From: Haliclystus octoradiatus
Lineage: Eukaryota > Cnidaria > Staurozoa > Stauromedusae > Haliclystidae
Length of the DNA stretch: 64,000 nt
Direction: 5' to 3'
Assembly: GCA_916610825.1 (NCBI GenBank)
Contig: OU744449.1
Location: forward strand, 26,457,732-26,521,731
Both the position numbers and the translations under genes were made by a program. Positions 23,671 through 36,400 of the stretch are shown here, piece after piece (position 1 is the first letter of the stretch; every line of letters starts with the position of its first letter). The notes beneath the pieces are model-generated. The model ran no database searches. It was not told the DNA's origin and was given only the letters and a program-made list of their open reading frames with translations.

Positions 23671-26600
23671 ATGGCGACACTCGGCGATGTAAAATTGAGA
23701 AATGTCGGTGAATATGTTGCAAAGAATGCATCACCTGGGAATGTTTTGCGAAGATTGAATGCTTCAGTTGCTGCGTTTAGAACTAAACATATTACTTGCA
23801 AAAATGCGAAGATGACTCCTGTTGTTTCAATCTTGTTTGGAGTGATTGCAGTGAATTATATGATTGAGTTTTCACATTTGAAAGGTTTGTGATTTGTTGT
23901 CATTGACTGTTGTATTAATGTAGCCTATGTATTTTTTTCCAGTAGCAGGGAAATAAATGTGTGGAAGGACCCTTACGGGTCCTTCCATAGGATACTCTCA
24001 TAATCCATAGTCCAGTTCCGAAGCATATCTCTCTATTCAACACGATTACACAACTTTATTTGATGAAAAACTTCGTTTAAATGCCATTTTTCAATTAATT
24101 TTGTGTTTGCGTACGGAAAAACCAGTAAAGTAACTTCATTATAAGAATGTCACACAGCAATATATGCCCACAAAGTTATAACCTGATAAGTATTTAGTAA
24201 AATAACTGTTCACAGACTGGGTTGACCTGATAGCTTGATTAAATTGATCACGATGTATTTATGTATTTATTGATGCAGAGCACAAGCTCTCTGAAATGCT
24301 ACCTGGCGATATCAGTGTTCCCCAATCTTATCAGCCCCACCATCCCATAGAATTTTGGTCTTTTCAGGGAGGCCTTAAGCAGGATTGTCAAGAATAAAAT
24401 TAATGTTGAATTAAACAAACGCAAAGAAAGAAACAAACAGCAGAGGTCTTTTCCCATCCGCCAGGAAGTTCTTTGAACCCCAGAAAGTATTTTACAGTCA
24501 ATAGTTGGTGTCAAACATGTAGTCCAGTAGGCACAACTCTCTAGTTTAAAGCCAATTTCCTCATAACCGCCTTTCAGTGCAAAAAATCACTATCAGCCTA
24601 ACAGAATGATTCCATACTTAGGCAGAAACAATCTCGTCCAATGTTGATTGAAAGCACTACATCCTTGTGTATAAAATAATTAAACTTGACGAATTTAACA
24701 GAGCATAACATAGTGAATAAAAAAACAACAATAGGTGCAATCAGCGAGCAACAACAATGAGGGTAACAATTAACAACCATGTGTAAACGTGACAGCGCTA
24801 GTGAGCCCAGGCCATCAGACTCTCTCTGTCCTATCCTACTACTGCCATTTGATTGTTATCTCCAACTCCTACTTCTGCTGCTACTATATTAAAAGAACGA
24901 TGATGATACAGTGATGATGACTACAGACTGTTGCTACTACTACCGAAAGAAGGCACGGGGAAAGGCGGGGGTATTTGGGGTCGTTGAGGGTTGGCAGGGG
25001 GCGGCAGAGAGAACTAGAATACGGAATAAAAATGCGAATGGGGCCTGCACGTCTCTGAAAAATCAAAAATCAGCACAAATGCAAATACAACAAGGTCAAT
25101 AGAATTAAAATAACACGCGAAAGTGAAGCGATAGTATAAATGGACAACAGGCCGTATTAATTAAACTATTAAAATTAATTCGACACACAACAAGGCAAAA
25201 GCAGCAGTGAACTGCTTCCTTATCAACGGGACGACACTATAATTAGCATTGTCCAATAACAATCGTACAGACAGTAGTCAAAAGAACGTCAAAACGTGTA
25301 AACAGTTATTGTTGATTGTCGTTTAACGAAGGTCGAAAACACGCAGCACTGATAGTCAATCAATTGCAAACACACATAGCAGTGTTAATTAAATTCTTGA
25401 CGACTTGCCTGTTCGAAGAACACGTGCTGCTTAACACATACTTAACAAAATAAAGTTTACAGAATAATACACGCGCGCACGGAATCAACACAAAGCAGTG
25501 AAATACAACAACAACACCTGCGCGGTGTGCGAACGAAGGCAACAACAAGGAAGTCGAAATAACAATGTGAAAACGTCGAAATAAAAACGTATAGTTAGAC
25601 AAGCAAATAAAGGAGAATCGACGAGTAGATAGCCCAGGCCAAAGTAGCAAACAAACAGGTCAAAAGGTCAAAGTGTCGAGGGCATCAGACCGGCCCAGCG
25701 CGCGCGAGAATAGTCAAACGTCAATGTCGAAAAACAAATGGCAAAAGTGACAGCGGTCAAAACATTCAAACGGCACGGCAACAAGGCAACTAATCGAGAC
25801 GAACAACAAGCGATCGGGCCCAGTGGCAAGCAAGTTAAACACACAACAGTTCACTCACCTCGTCAGAGTTTAAATCCGTTAAGAAACAGTGGCAAACGAC
25901 AACACTTTTGATAGAGGCCATTTTATCGTTCGACAACAACGCAGTAGCAGAAACAACACCGATCAAAAACTACTCGTCGATTAAACAGCCACACAGTAAG
26001 AAACGTCAATAGCAATAAACAAATGGTAATATACACACAGTATTAAATAACAATCCCAGCGATAAATAATCAATCCGCTATGGGCAACAAGTTGCATATT
26101 ATTAAATAATGCGTAAATGGTCTTTCGCAGTATATTGTCGTCTTGGCTTCGTGATCGTCATGCATGGCGTCGGCTGCTGTTTTGTTCGGTTCGTCAATGG
26201 CAATTGCAAAGGTCTTTGTGATCTCTTTGTGGCATAAACAACGGCAGCAGCAGACAGACGTCATCGTCACAGTGGTGAACAGCAAGAGGCGGTTGATCCG
26301 TTCGCGGTGGAGGCGGTGCCTAAAATAATTGTCTCGGATCGTCCATTGAATATATTGCGCCACCCGCCAAAATCCGCGATAAACTCCTGAATAAATAAAA
26401 TTAAAATAAAATAGTTAAAGTGATCAGAACGAAAAAAAAATTGTGGTGTTCAGGTTTTGCAGGCCGACAAGCACGAAGGTGGAAAAATAATGGCAGTAGC
26501 GCCGCCCGTTCTGGTCGAAAAAACGCCGCCAAATCTAGCTTCTCTACGTAAGTTTAAAAAAAATATTGCGTTCCGGGTTTGGTTATTGTGGGCTCGACTC

Positions 26601-27826
26601 CGCTCGCTGCACAGGGAGAAAAAAGTTTTCCCTGCGGGGAAAACTTTTTCCTTCGGAAAGGGGCCTCTAGAACTACGTGCCCGAAAGCACAACACACCAG
26701 CGAGCGGACAAAATCACAAGACCACGTGACTGTAAAAAACTGTGAAAGACAAAAGAGTAGAACAAAGGGTATCACAGAAAAGGAAAAGTTTAAAAATTCA
26801 TGTAAAATAAAATACATCATCGATCTTGATAAAAACAGAACCACGATGCTAATAACTAGTGGAACATTCTTGTGACACAGACACCATCTTTGTAAAGCGC
26901 GCAGGAGAAACTATCGGCTGAAATTGGGGTCTCCAGTATCCTTGGTTGAATTTTGACTCCGTATGAGCGGATCTGGGCTGGCTGTCGGGGCCGCTTCGCG
27001 GCCCCTTGCCTGAGCTCGGGGCTGCGTCCCTCGCTTCGCTCGGGCCTCAAGTATGATGCGAGCAAACAGGGATATACATCCACTTATGTGTATGTTTATT
27101 ACGTGTTCACATAACATAAGCACATCAGTATCACAAAGGGAGGATATTTACGCCAAAATTACGCCACGCCAAGTCAGCATTCAAGAATACGCCAAAAAGC
27201 CCAAATTTAGTTGAAAACTATAGAAAATTATCAAATTTCCACGCCAAAGAAATTAAATTGGCGTAAAATCAACTCAGTTTTACGCTGGATATATCCAACG
27301 TAACATACATGGATTCCACTATGGATTGGGGTGGATGTATTTCATGTCCATACAGTGCAGCGAATCCTCCTCGGTCTGGCTTCATCCTTGCCTTTCATTT
27401 GCTGAAAAAACAAAGAATATTTATCCAGCCAATGTACTGGGTTTAGTATTTTATTTACAGTTGTTGAAGGCCATGAGTTTCTATCGGTAGAGGAACTGTT
27501 ACCCTTTCTTCCTGGGTTCGGTTTCCCTGCATTTCACCGATTCCCTTATATTGATCCGTGTAGATAATCGGCAAATTTAATAATCGGTGCACCTCTACTT
27601 TTCCCCATAAGTCCCGTTAGCCTGTTTTGGTAAAGGTCTGACAAATCACACAGGATATTGGAAATTTGATTAGTAATCATCATGAAAATTTTCAGAGCAG
27701 AAATTAGGATCCTGGTAAAATAATATTTATCGAACCCAATTGTATGAGGCCTGCAAACTCTTTAAGTAATTTTGTTTTTTTATCATTATTCTAGATCATG
27801 CTCGTCGTCGCAAGTATCACTGGTAA
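23671..27826 (+). CDS. ATP5MF: Mitochondrial ATP synthase subunit f, 2 exons
   Basis: Exon 1 (23671-23884) and exon 2 (27795-27826) join in phase 1 (donor AAAG/GTTTGT, acceptor TATTCTAG) into 81 residues; the human protein is slightly longer. Family features are a short N-terminal segment, a matrix stretch with SPGNVLRR, a KHITCKNAKM lead into one membrane helix (VVSILFGVIAVNYMI), then FSHLK and the basic C-terminus RRRKYH. The last block comes from the distant second exon and matches the HLK...RKYH tail of the family, which is what fixes the splice. Subunit f belongs to the membrane (Fo) part of complex V in the inner mitochondrial membrane. The TAA stop overlaps an AATAAA (27825-27830), so the 3' UTR may be very short. 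The start is the first ATG, MATLGD. Confidence 0.85.
24780..27085. other. GC-richer island inside the ATP synthase f intron
   Basis: This stretch is visibly less AT-rich than its surroundings. It is full of AACAACAA/CGACAACG-type text up to about 26430. Near 26610-26650 there is an inverted repeat around AAGTTTTCCCTGCGGGGAAA, and at 26978-26998 a GC stem GGGGCCGC-TTC-GCGGCCCC followed by TCCCTCGCTTCGCTCGGG. Several overlapping frames are open on both strands, as expected from composition, and none resembles a known protein. It could be an internal CpG-type promoter, an unrecognised element, or foreign sequence. Confidence 0.5.
26490..26547 (+). CDS. Candidate short coding exon (MAVAPPVLVEKTPPNLASL)
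   Basis: An ATG in ATAATGG context opens 19 codons and ends at a consensus donor (TCTCTAC/GTAAGT), phase 1. That is the phase of exon 2 of the ATP synthase f gene at 27795, so it could be an alternative first exon of that gene or the first exon of an unrelated one. I recognise no family. It lies at the GC-richer end of the intron island. Confidence 0.25.
27145..27325 (-). mobile_element. Copy of the CCATAGTGG MITE, one end missing
   Basis: Reverse orientation relative to 22524-22731. The GGATTCCACTATGG end at 27312-27325 and the interior (CCACGCCAAAGAAATTAAAT, TGAAAACTATAGAAAATTAT) match. The left side stops at ATATTTACGCC, so the other terminal repeat is absent. Confidence 0.8.
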
Positions 27827-28350
27827 TAAAAAGATGACATCATCATATAAATATGTTACGACTAATTAATGAACTATGAAAATGCAAACGTTGAAATGGA
27901 AATTGTGATCTTGGTTAGCCCAAATGTTATTGGTTCAAATTAAAATTACAAAACCACAAATTATATCTTGTAATATCTGTTAAATAGATTCTTAGAGTTT
28001 GCAAACTTATAGAAACTCTGTCAAGCTTGCCCATTCATCATTTATTCCAAATTGATTCCATCCATATCAGTGTGTAGGCTTGCAATAGACAGAATAAAAA
28101 ACCACTTTCTTGTTGTATAATTTGGTTTGATTGTTTGTGAGTGGTATTGGTATTCAGATTTTAGAAGCTGATTAACCAACCAACCAATCAAGCATAATGT
28201 TCTTTGATGTGGCACTAGCACAGTAAAAGAAGTCATCTTTTTAATTTACCAATCTATAGAGGCAATCGAGATGTTGTCTCCTACAATCACCCACAGTCAT
28301 GTAACGGTGCAGTAGATATACAGTAGTAATAAATATATAACATAATATTC

Positions 28351-28452
28351 TAGCCTGCTCGCAGACTCCACTGTCAAAATGTAAATTTGGTAAACAGTAG
28401 AAACTACTGTTTACCAAGATTCCATTTTGACAGTGAGTCTGCGAGCAGGCTA
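28351..28452. mobile_element. 102-bp foldback MITE with 9-bp target-site duplication
   Basis: Two arms of about 50 bp (TAGCCTGCTCGCAGACTC ... and its reverse complement) meet at AGTAGAAACTACT. The direct repeat ATAATATTC flanks it exactly (28342-28350, 28453-28461). A 9-bp duplication with long terminal repeats suggests a Mutator-like origin. Confidence 0.9.
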
Positions 28453-28560
28453 ATAATATTCTGAATATATTTAATTGCATTGTATCTACACGTAGACTAT
28501 GTTCATTCAGAAAGTCCTGGCCTGTACTGGAACTAGTACCGATACTCATTTACAACAAAC

Positions 28561-29241
28561 ATGGCGGCTTGGAGGGCAATTGAGTTTCTCTCTCCTGTTT
28601 TTAAAGTGGTAAAATACTGCTGGATTGCGAATGTATCTTACTTTACAATTACTGTATCCTACAAGTCTATTATGGAATCCATATACAGCGTCGTTGAAAA
28701 CAGAGTTTTATCAAAATTAGAGACCAAAGTTATATTTTTTCCAGACGATGGTTTGATGTGTAAATACAATTTACGACCTGGTGGATGTCGAAATAATAAA
28801 TGTAAATTTGATCACAAAGATACATCATTAGGTACAATGTTAAAATTCTTACAATCTGCAAGAAAAACACTTGATATATGTGTATTCACAATTTCATGTC
28901 ATGAACTAGCAGATGTTGTTGTCCAAATGCATAAAAGAGGTGTCCGTGTACGCGTTATTACAGATAATGAACATATGGATTATAACTGTTCACAAATTGA
29001 AACATTTCGAAGAGAAGGTATTGATGTACGACATGATTGTTCATCATTTTTAATGCATCATAAATTTGCTATTGTTGACCAATCATCATTGTTAAATGGA
29101 TCATTTAATTGGACTAAACAAGCTATTACTGGAAATCATGAAAATGTTTTAATAACAAATATGATGTCTGTTGTACAACCATATCAAAATGAATTCAGTA
29201 GATTATGGGAAAGCTACAATCCAAAATATAGAATTAGATAA
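28561..29241 (+). CDS. PLD6: PLD6 / Zucchini, mitochondrial phospholipase D-family nuclease, intronless
   Basis: A single frame of 226 residues with ATG in ACATGG context (28561), close to the length of vertebrate PLD6. The N-terminal hydrophobic region is expected to anchor it in the mitochondrial outer membrane. Residues after IFFPDDG form a CCCH zinc-finger-like motif (C-x8-C-x4-C-x3-H: CKYNLRPGGCRNNKCKFDH). A single HKD motif follows at HHKFAIVD (His166, Lys168, Asp173), then GSFNWT. RGVRVRVITD and NHENVLI also match the family. PLD6 works as a homodimer; in animals it is the endonuclease that forms the 5' ends of piRNAs, and it has been proposed as a cardiolipin hydrolase. There are no introns. 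It lies downstream of the other mitochondrial gene on the same strand. Confidence 0.93.
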   Translation: MAAWRAIEFLSPVFKVVKYCWIANVSYFTITVSYKSIMESIYSVVENRVLSKLETKVIFFPDDGLMCKYNLRPGGCRNNKCKFDHKDTSLGTMLKFLQSARKTLDICVFTISCHELADVVVQMHKRGVRVRVITDNEHMDYNCSQIETFRREGIDVRHDCSSFLMHHKFAIVDQSSLLNGSFNWTKQAITGNHENVLITNMMSVVQPYQNEFSRLWESYNPKYRIR

Positions 29242-30400
29242 ACACATAATCTGAATAGTATTTTGTAGAGCAGACTCAGCAGAGGCGATTCACACTATTG
29301 CAACTGAGTGCATCATCTCTGAATCAGCTCCACTCTGAAGACATTCATGCGTGCCTGTTGTTTAGTGGCATGATTTAAAGTTTTCGGAAAGAACGTCATT
29401 GGGCCTAGTTGAGCATAAACAACTCTAATTAATTTATTTCAATTCAACTAAAGCCTGCAATTAGTCAAGCCTGTGCGGAGCAGCAGACCAAATCTTTTTT
29501 TCTTTGAGAAACTGTAGGGTTTGAGTATTAGGCCTATTTACAGGAAGCGGCGAAAGCCATTTTTGTCTATTGTCTGTCAACCAATTACAATCTGGTCCTA
29601 GTTTGGAAGAACTAGCTAGTAATTGGCTGATGAACAATAGATAAACAATGATTTTCTCACATTTCAGCCTAGCACAAGCTTTCTTTCAATATTGCGCAGA
29701 CCCTTCTGATCTCAAACACTATTTGGATCTGCGTGTAGGCTAAGACATCCATGTATAGAAAGATAAGTTGGAGGCATGAGTCTTTGTTTTATCTTTATTT
29801 GGAGACATTACTTTAGCCCCGCATTTAGCAGATTAAATATGTTTAAAATTGGAATTATTTTCTTCAAGTTTCTATCTGGTTGCATTTCCAAGTCAAATGC
29901 GTTATTTTAAATTTAAAATCAATTATACCAATAAATAATATATAAATAAATACATGAGTCAAAGATTACACATTTTGTTACTGTAACTTGTTGAAGTTTC
30001 ACACATTAATTGCGGGATAATATTTGCTTTAATATGGGATATAGGTAAAGTGAAAATCCTAAATAGAACGAAATAAATCCACCAGATATATTGTGATATA
30101 TTTTATTAAATACTCTACTTGAATATAATATATATAGTACAGTATTTGTAGATTTGTATACCTGTGTGTTTTTCATTACATAATTTTAAAATCATTATTA
30201 GATTTTTATAACTAAAAAAAAAAAGAATACCATGTCTGACATATTGAAAAGTCCATATACAGTATATGTACAACCAAAAAAATATTGCTGTTTACTATAT
30301 TAATCTTCTTCAAATTTGTTTATTTTTATCACTATTTGTAAAATAGCACATATTTACAAATTGTTTTGTTACATAATTTAATATAAGAGATGAAATAAAA
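29242..30400. other. Intergenic between convergent PLD6 and PITPNC1
   Basis: 3' flanks of two converging genes. AT-rich, with AATAAA-like text near 29930. I see no exon or known repeat. Confidence 0.5.
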
Positions 30401-33400
30401 TTATGAATCATGACCTAGTACTTTCTTATTTGTTTTGTCTTGCATGTGACTTTCATATGCGCGGACATCATTAATATCCATATCTGTGGAATTAATAAGA
30501 ACAAGTTTTCTACTCGGTGTTCTATAAAACATACCCTGTTGGGTAACTGCCTGGTTCAACTTGGACCTGCAGTTGAGTTCGAGATTTTAAATAAATAAAC
30601 ATGACGATGAACAAGAAAATGAAATATAGTGTTCAATATAAGCAACAACAAATCTAGCATAGTAGGCTAATGTCTAGGCAACTCCATTAAACTGTATGAT
30701 AACATTAGACCTTCAGCAACAGGCTAACAGAACTCATAGGAAAGAGTCTTTTCACTCAATCAAATAAATAAGAAGGATTTCACTGCAAAACTAACAACTT
30801 TGTCTCAAAGCTGTGATTTTACGTCTGGATCTTGGGACATACTAGCCTGCGTACCAGCCCTGAGGTTATTCCTAAAACCATAAGGTCTGTGAACTAATGT
30901 GTGATTCTTAGCCCATCGAAAATAACACCTATATATTATTGGTAAATTATTCACACTCTATTACAAAAGATCAATTGTCATAAAATCACAACTCTTCATC
31001 AAACACGTCATAGTTATCAGCCGCAGCAATGATCTTAATGATAATACGGCGTAATACATAAATTATATTCCAAACTCATGGGAACTTGCTGGGCTTAAAG
31101 TCACACTTTAGTTCACAGACCCTATGGTTTCAGAAACAACTCAGGCTGGTACGCAAGCCAGGAACATACAAACCTCAAATAAAAATTAAAAATGAATGAA
31201 ATAATATCCAAAGGGCTCTAACTAATGTATTTCTGAGACCCGTTGAGTACAAAAATGTCACTTGTCTTTTGCACAATATTATTGATAGGATAGCAACAAT
31301 TATTAATAGTACTATATAGCAGAAATATCTGTAGTATATTTCGTTTTTGATGAAAATAGTGAGGGGACAGCGTTCCCCTGGAGAAAGTAGGGAGAAAACA
31401 CTGTTCTCCTGTCAAAACATCACTGTGAACTGTTTTCAAAAGAGAAGCAATCAAGGGGAGAAAAATTGTATTGTTCATTAAGTAGTCAATGTATCAACCA
31501 AAAATTTACAAATGATAAAATAATTATCTTACCAATCCAATCATCTATCCATGCAAATGCTTGACGATGACCAACCAATAAAATGTCTCGAATTGCCTGG
31601 AAATAAATAGGTTATACACAAAACTAGCAATGAGTCACAAGCAAAAACAAAACTTTCTAATGTTTATTAACTTGAAAATCTTGCCTGTCATTAGTGACTT
31701 AAAAATTACACACACGTAGGCTACACAGATTTTCACATTTATATGTTCCGGTATAGATGATACAAGGGCCAAATATTGTTTCTATGAAAGAAACTAAGTT
31801 TAGAAACCTTTTTTTCGAAAGATAGCCAGGAAACTTATAACATTGGTTAGTTGGTTGGTTTACCACCTGCTAAAACCTAAATACTTCTCACAAACAAACA
31901 ACCAAACTATACAATAGTAAAAATGTAATGTAGACGGAGTCGCCCTACCGAAGGCACCCGTACCACTCTTCTATTTCTAGATGAGTGGCTTTTTTTCTGA
32001 GAGCAATGATTTTAAACGCTCTTTGTTGATCTCAGCCGCGACACTGCAGATCAATTTCAACAGATTTCATGGCAGATAGGTCTTGATCGTCAATGCGCAA
32101 CGATGCGCCGCAGCTACTCACAATGCAATTCCCTCTGGACCATTCCATCCGCCACCCTCAGATGGTACTCCTTTGATGTTTCAGATAAAGTCAAGGCTGA
32201 GTCGACCTTAGGGGGATTTGAACCACAGTCGATCAGATATGATCCGATCTGAAGTTCGGTTGCTCTGCCATCTGAGTTAATTCTCCAGTGGTATATAATA
32301 ATACAATAATAATAATACTACAATAGTACTAATACTAATACTACTAATAATGCAGAAATAGTGCAGAAAAAATATATAGTATAGTAAATGAATTTACCCT
32401 ATGTAAGTAGCTTTCCACACGTTCTCTAAGGCCCCAAACATCAAAACTAATTTTAACAAATTTATAAGAACACATCAGAGGATTTGAAATTTTCTGCAAT
32501 AAAAAGATATGATCACAATTATTATGATTGAGTAGACACAAAGGCAAAACGTGAACATAAAATAGCTTTGTTTCGATAGTACCTTGCTACTCATGGTTGA
32601 CTGATTATTGATTTATCATAAATAAACTCATTTACTTCTGAGTATAAAACCAATTATGCTCAAGTGATGTTTCCAACATGACAGACAATTCATAACTTTG
32701 CCTTAAGAGTTATAGCGTGTACAGTATTTCAATATTTTTGAGAAAACTATTCTTTTGGATTTAAATCCTTATATTTAATAAATATAATTTAAACAAGGTT
32801 TAAATGAAGAAATTGAACATTGAAAATCACCATTAGTCTGTACCCCCCCAAAAAATGTCACTCTATACCAATGTCCAAAATAATATTTTTTATCAAATCA
32901 ACCCTGTAAGTATATATAGGCCATCTATCTATAGTGGTCAATCTTTTGGTATGTCCAAACTAATATTTTCTATTAAATCAGCTCTGTATATAAAGGTAAC
33001 CTGTCCATAGTGGTCACTCAACCAGTTACCAAAATAATAACTTTGAGTTAACACTGTATATAAGACCATCAGTAGTTTTCAATTTTTATACATCCATTCT
33101 CCAGTGAAATCAGCTGAATAGTAGGCTACCCCTGCGGAAAACAATCATGAGTTTGAGAACAGTAGGCCTACATGATCAGTTCATGAACTCAAAACTATTT
33201 TGCAGGGGTAGAAATCAGTCCAATAACAGGAATAACAATAGTTACCTTCCAGTTTGCATCCAATGGACCACGTCCGGTTTTTAATGATTTGAATTTTGTC
33301 ACATCCTAATAAAAATGACAGTATAAATTCATAATAGATGCTAATTACTCAAGAGAATAATTGATACCGCAGCTTATAGGAGTGTATGGATAGTAATAAT

Positions 33401-36400
33401 AATAATAATAAATCCATTGTTTGTTTTAAATATCAAAAACCACGTATATAAATTGTTTTTTTACAATTTAATATTTAAAACGTTAAATTATAATTAAAAA
33501 TTGAATGACTTGAAAATATTTATAGATTATCATTATAAAGGTACGATCCACGAGTTAAAAAATGTGTGTTTATGGAAATTTATTCTTGACTTTGGTATTT
33601 CTGAAACATTGTTATTGCATAGTTTCCTTTTGGTGATTGTCTCTCTAATGTGGATGAGTTTATCCAATGGGTGACCAGTATTATGTTTTGCAGATCATTT
33701 AAAAAATTTAGCAAAAGATGAGTGATTTTAGATCAGATGAGTGATTTTAGATCCTGTCACATTGGTTTTGACCTGCAATAATTGATTCAAGTTACTAGTT
33801 GGGAGGATTAGTTCAGATGGTAGAGCAGCTGGACTTTACACAGATATGATCATGATCTAGTAACTATGGTTCAAATCCCCCGATTGTCAGCTCATCTCTC
33901 CTGGTTATGTCTGAAACACCAAATAAGCACCATCTTCCAATGGTGAATGGAATTGTTCAGAGGGAAATACATAGTGAGTAGCTGCAAATCGAAACTCATA
34001 GATAGAATAATGATCTACAACAATCTAAATCTACCTCTTCGACTTTGTAGTATTTCTCTGGAAGTGGATCTACAGCAATGTCGACGTGATCAACTTGACG
34101 CATATCTAGTTCTTCAGCATTTAAATTCAAACTCTAATAACAAAAATTCATTAACAAATAAATAAAAAATCACGAATGAGTGGGCTATAAAGATATTATC
34201 TCTGTGTCAAAGCAGCGAATCTAGACTACTATTTTATTTCTATTACTAAAAGAGAAGTGCGATTCTGATAAGTAAAATTCCTGATTCTGGAGAAAATGTT
34301 AAAAAAGTTCTTGAAGACAAACAATTTCTTTATCATCATCATTATTATCATCATTGATTCAGAATTATTTAATTACATTTTGAGTTTCACCAGAATCATC
34401 TAAATAGCAAGTCTTTACAAGAATTGAAAATCTTGGCAGAAAAGAAGCCTACAAATGAAAAACAACAATCAGGTTAAATATCCCTCCAAAAAACAGTTCA
34501 TGGACGATAAATGGCCTCATTTTCATGGACTTTTTGATGAACCGTTCATGAACTTTTCAACAACATTTCCTGAAAATTGGGCCATTTAACATTCATGGAC
34601 TGGTGACGTAGTTTTGCAGGGTTAGATACAATGGATAATTTCAATAAACTGCAGAAAAGGTCAAGATTGAATGTCTCCGCTGTAGCCCATGCGCTATGGA
34701 CTAGAAGGTCAGGGCTTAGGTCACACATTGGTAGCTAAACACGACAGAGTTGTATCACATCGCCCTTAACTTTGTAACCGCACTGAAACACGTGACCGAA
34801 TTTAGTCCCAACGAACAAGCCTTTGACATCAGAAAGGATCGGTTTTGACTATGAACATACATCGATACTGACCATTAATTGACAAATATATATATATATA
34901 TATATATATGTGCAAGTGGCCTCTATATACAGGGTTTATTCAATAAAAAAGAGTGACCACTATAGGCAGGTGGCTGCTGCATAGAGGTGAACGTTATAAA
35001 AGGTTTTATTGTAGAATGATATGCATACCGTATATTCTGTGATTGTGAATGGGTAATAGTTGAAAGCTTTTTCAGTAACATAAAAAATTTTGGGAACATA
35101 TGATTGCATCCACACTGGCAATTTACTGTAAAATAAATGATATTAATGTTGTAAATATTGCAACCTAACACATCAATAAACCAGCTGCAACAGCCTCCAT
35201 GAAAAACGTTCATTTAAGTCAAAAGGACTAATTTACATTAAATGTTTATGAACAGCTCATGAACTCAATTCTTTTCGCAGGGCAGCTGTAAATTGCGAAG
35301 CTCTTTAGAATAATTCTATATACAGTGAAATCAGTTTATAAAACACTACATAGGATTTCTGCAATCTCATTGATCAATTAAGCTTGCATGAAATCCGAGG
35401 GTAGATTAAGGTTCCAACAAAAACCGTAAAAATTGACATGCTTACAAAACTTTTACTTGAGAGAAAATGCAAAGTGACAGTTTGTCTACGCCTAATCTAA
35501 TAAAGTTAAATAATCTAAGATTTACAAACTGATACTTCTTAATCCATTTAAACTATATCATCTGCAAAAATTCAGATTGAATAATTCGAAACATATGTTC
35601 TGCGACAGGGTGATTCCTTGGTGGAATTCTTTACTTGAGTCTAGCGTCATTTCAAAAACAGTTCAGGGATTTAAAAAGTCATTCGATAAATTAGATTTAT
35701 CGTTAAATTGTAAACTTTTTGCTTAATTAACATATAATTACTATATAGCCTATACTGTAGGCCTACATTGTATTCGAATTTTGCTTGAAATATTTTTCTT
35801 TTTAACTTGTAAAATAGCTGTATGTAAGTGGAATTACTGTTGTGGTAATTTCCTGTATTTGCCTGTCATTTTCATTTTATGACAAATAAATCATATCATA
35901 TCATATATATTTACTATTATTGAAAAGCATGGTGAATATGTCATTATGTTAATGGGTAGCATGCAGAATAAAGATACCGACTGCAAGACAACATAGGCCA
36001 CATTGTATCAAAGTCAACCAAAAACTTTTAACAATCAATACATTAATTTCCTAGATAATTACCGCAAAATGTAAACTAGCGATAGACCCTTTTGTATATT
36101 ATTGAAGTAAGTAAAAGTATGTAGACGGTATCGCCCTACCGAAGGCACCTGTACCACTCCTCTATGTCTAGATAAGTGGCTCTTTTTCTAAGAGCAATGA
36201 TTTTAAACGCTCTTTACTGATCTCAGCTGCGACAATGCAGATCAATTTCAACAGATTTCATGGCAGACAGGTCCCGATTGTCAATGCATAACAACGCGCC
36301 GCAGCTACTCACAATGCAATTCCCTTTAGACCTCTCCATCCGTCATCCTCAGATGTTTTAGATAAAGTCAAGGCTGAGTTGACCTTCTAGGGGTATTTGA

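Noticed and set aside
26450-27123. Several overlapping open frames on both strands in the intron island
   Set aside because: Explained by higher GC content; apart from the short exon at 26490, none has splice sites or a recognisable motif.
30483-30575. An earlier acceptor that would lengthen the last PITPNC1 exon by about 30 codons
   Set aside because: The acceptor at CCACAG/ATATGG keeps phase and aligns gaplessly with the family; the longer version inserts unmatched residues.
33800-33885. A possible tRNA gene with TAGTTCAGATGGTAGAGC and GGTTCAAATCC
   Set aside because: No complete acceptor stem or cloverleaf; the downstream body matches the SINE family, so it is a SINE head.
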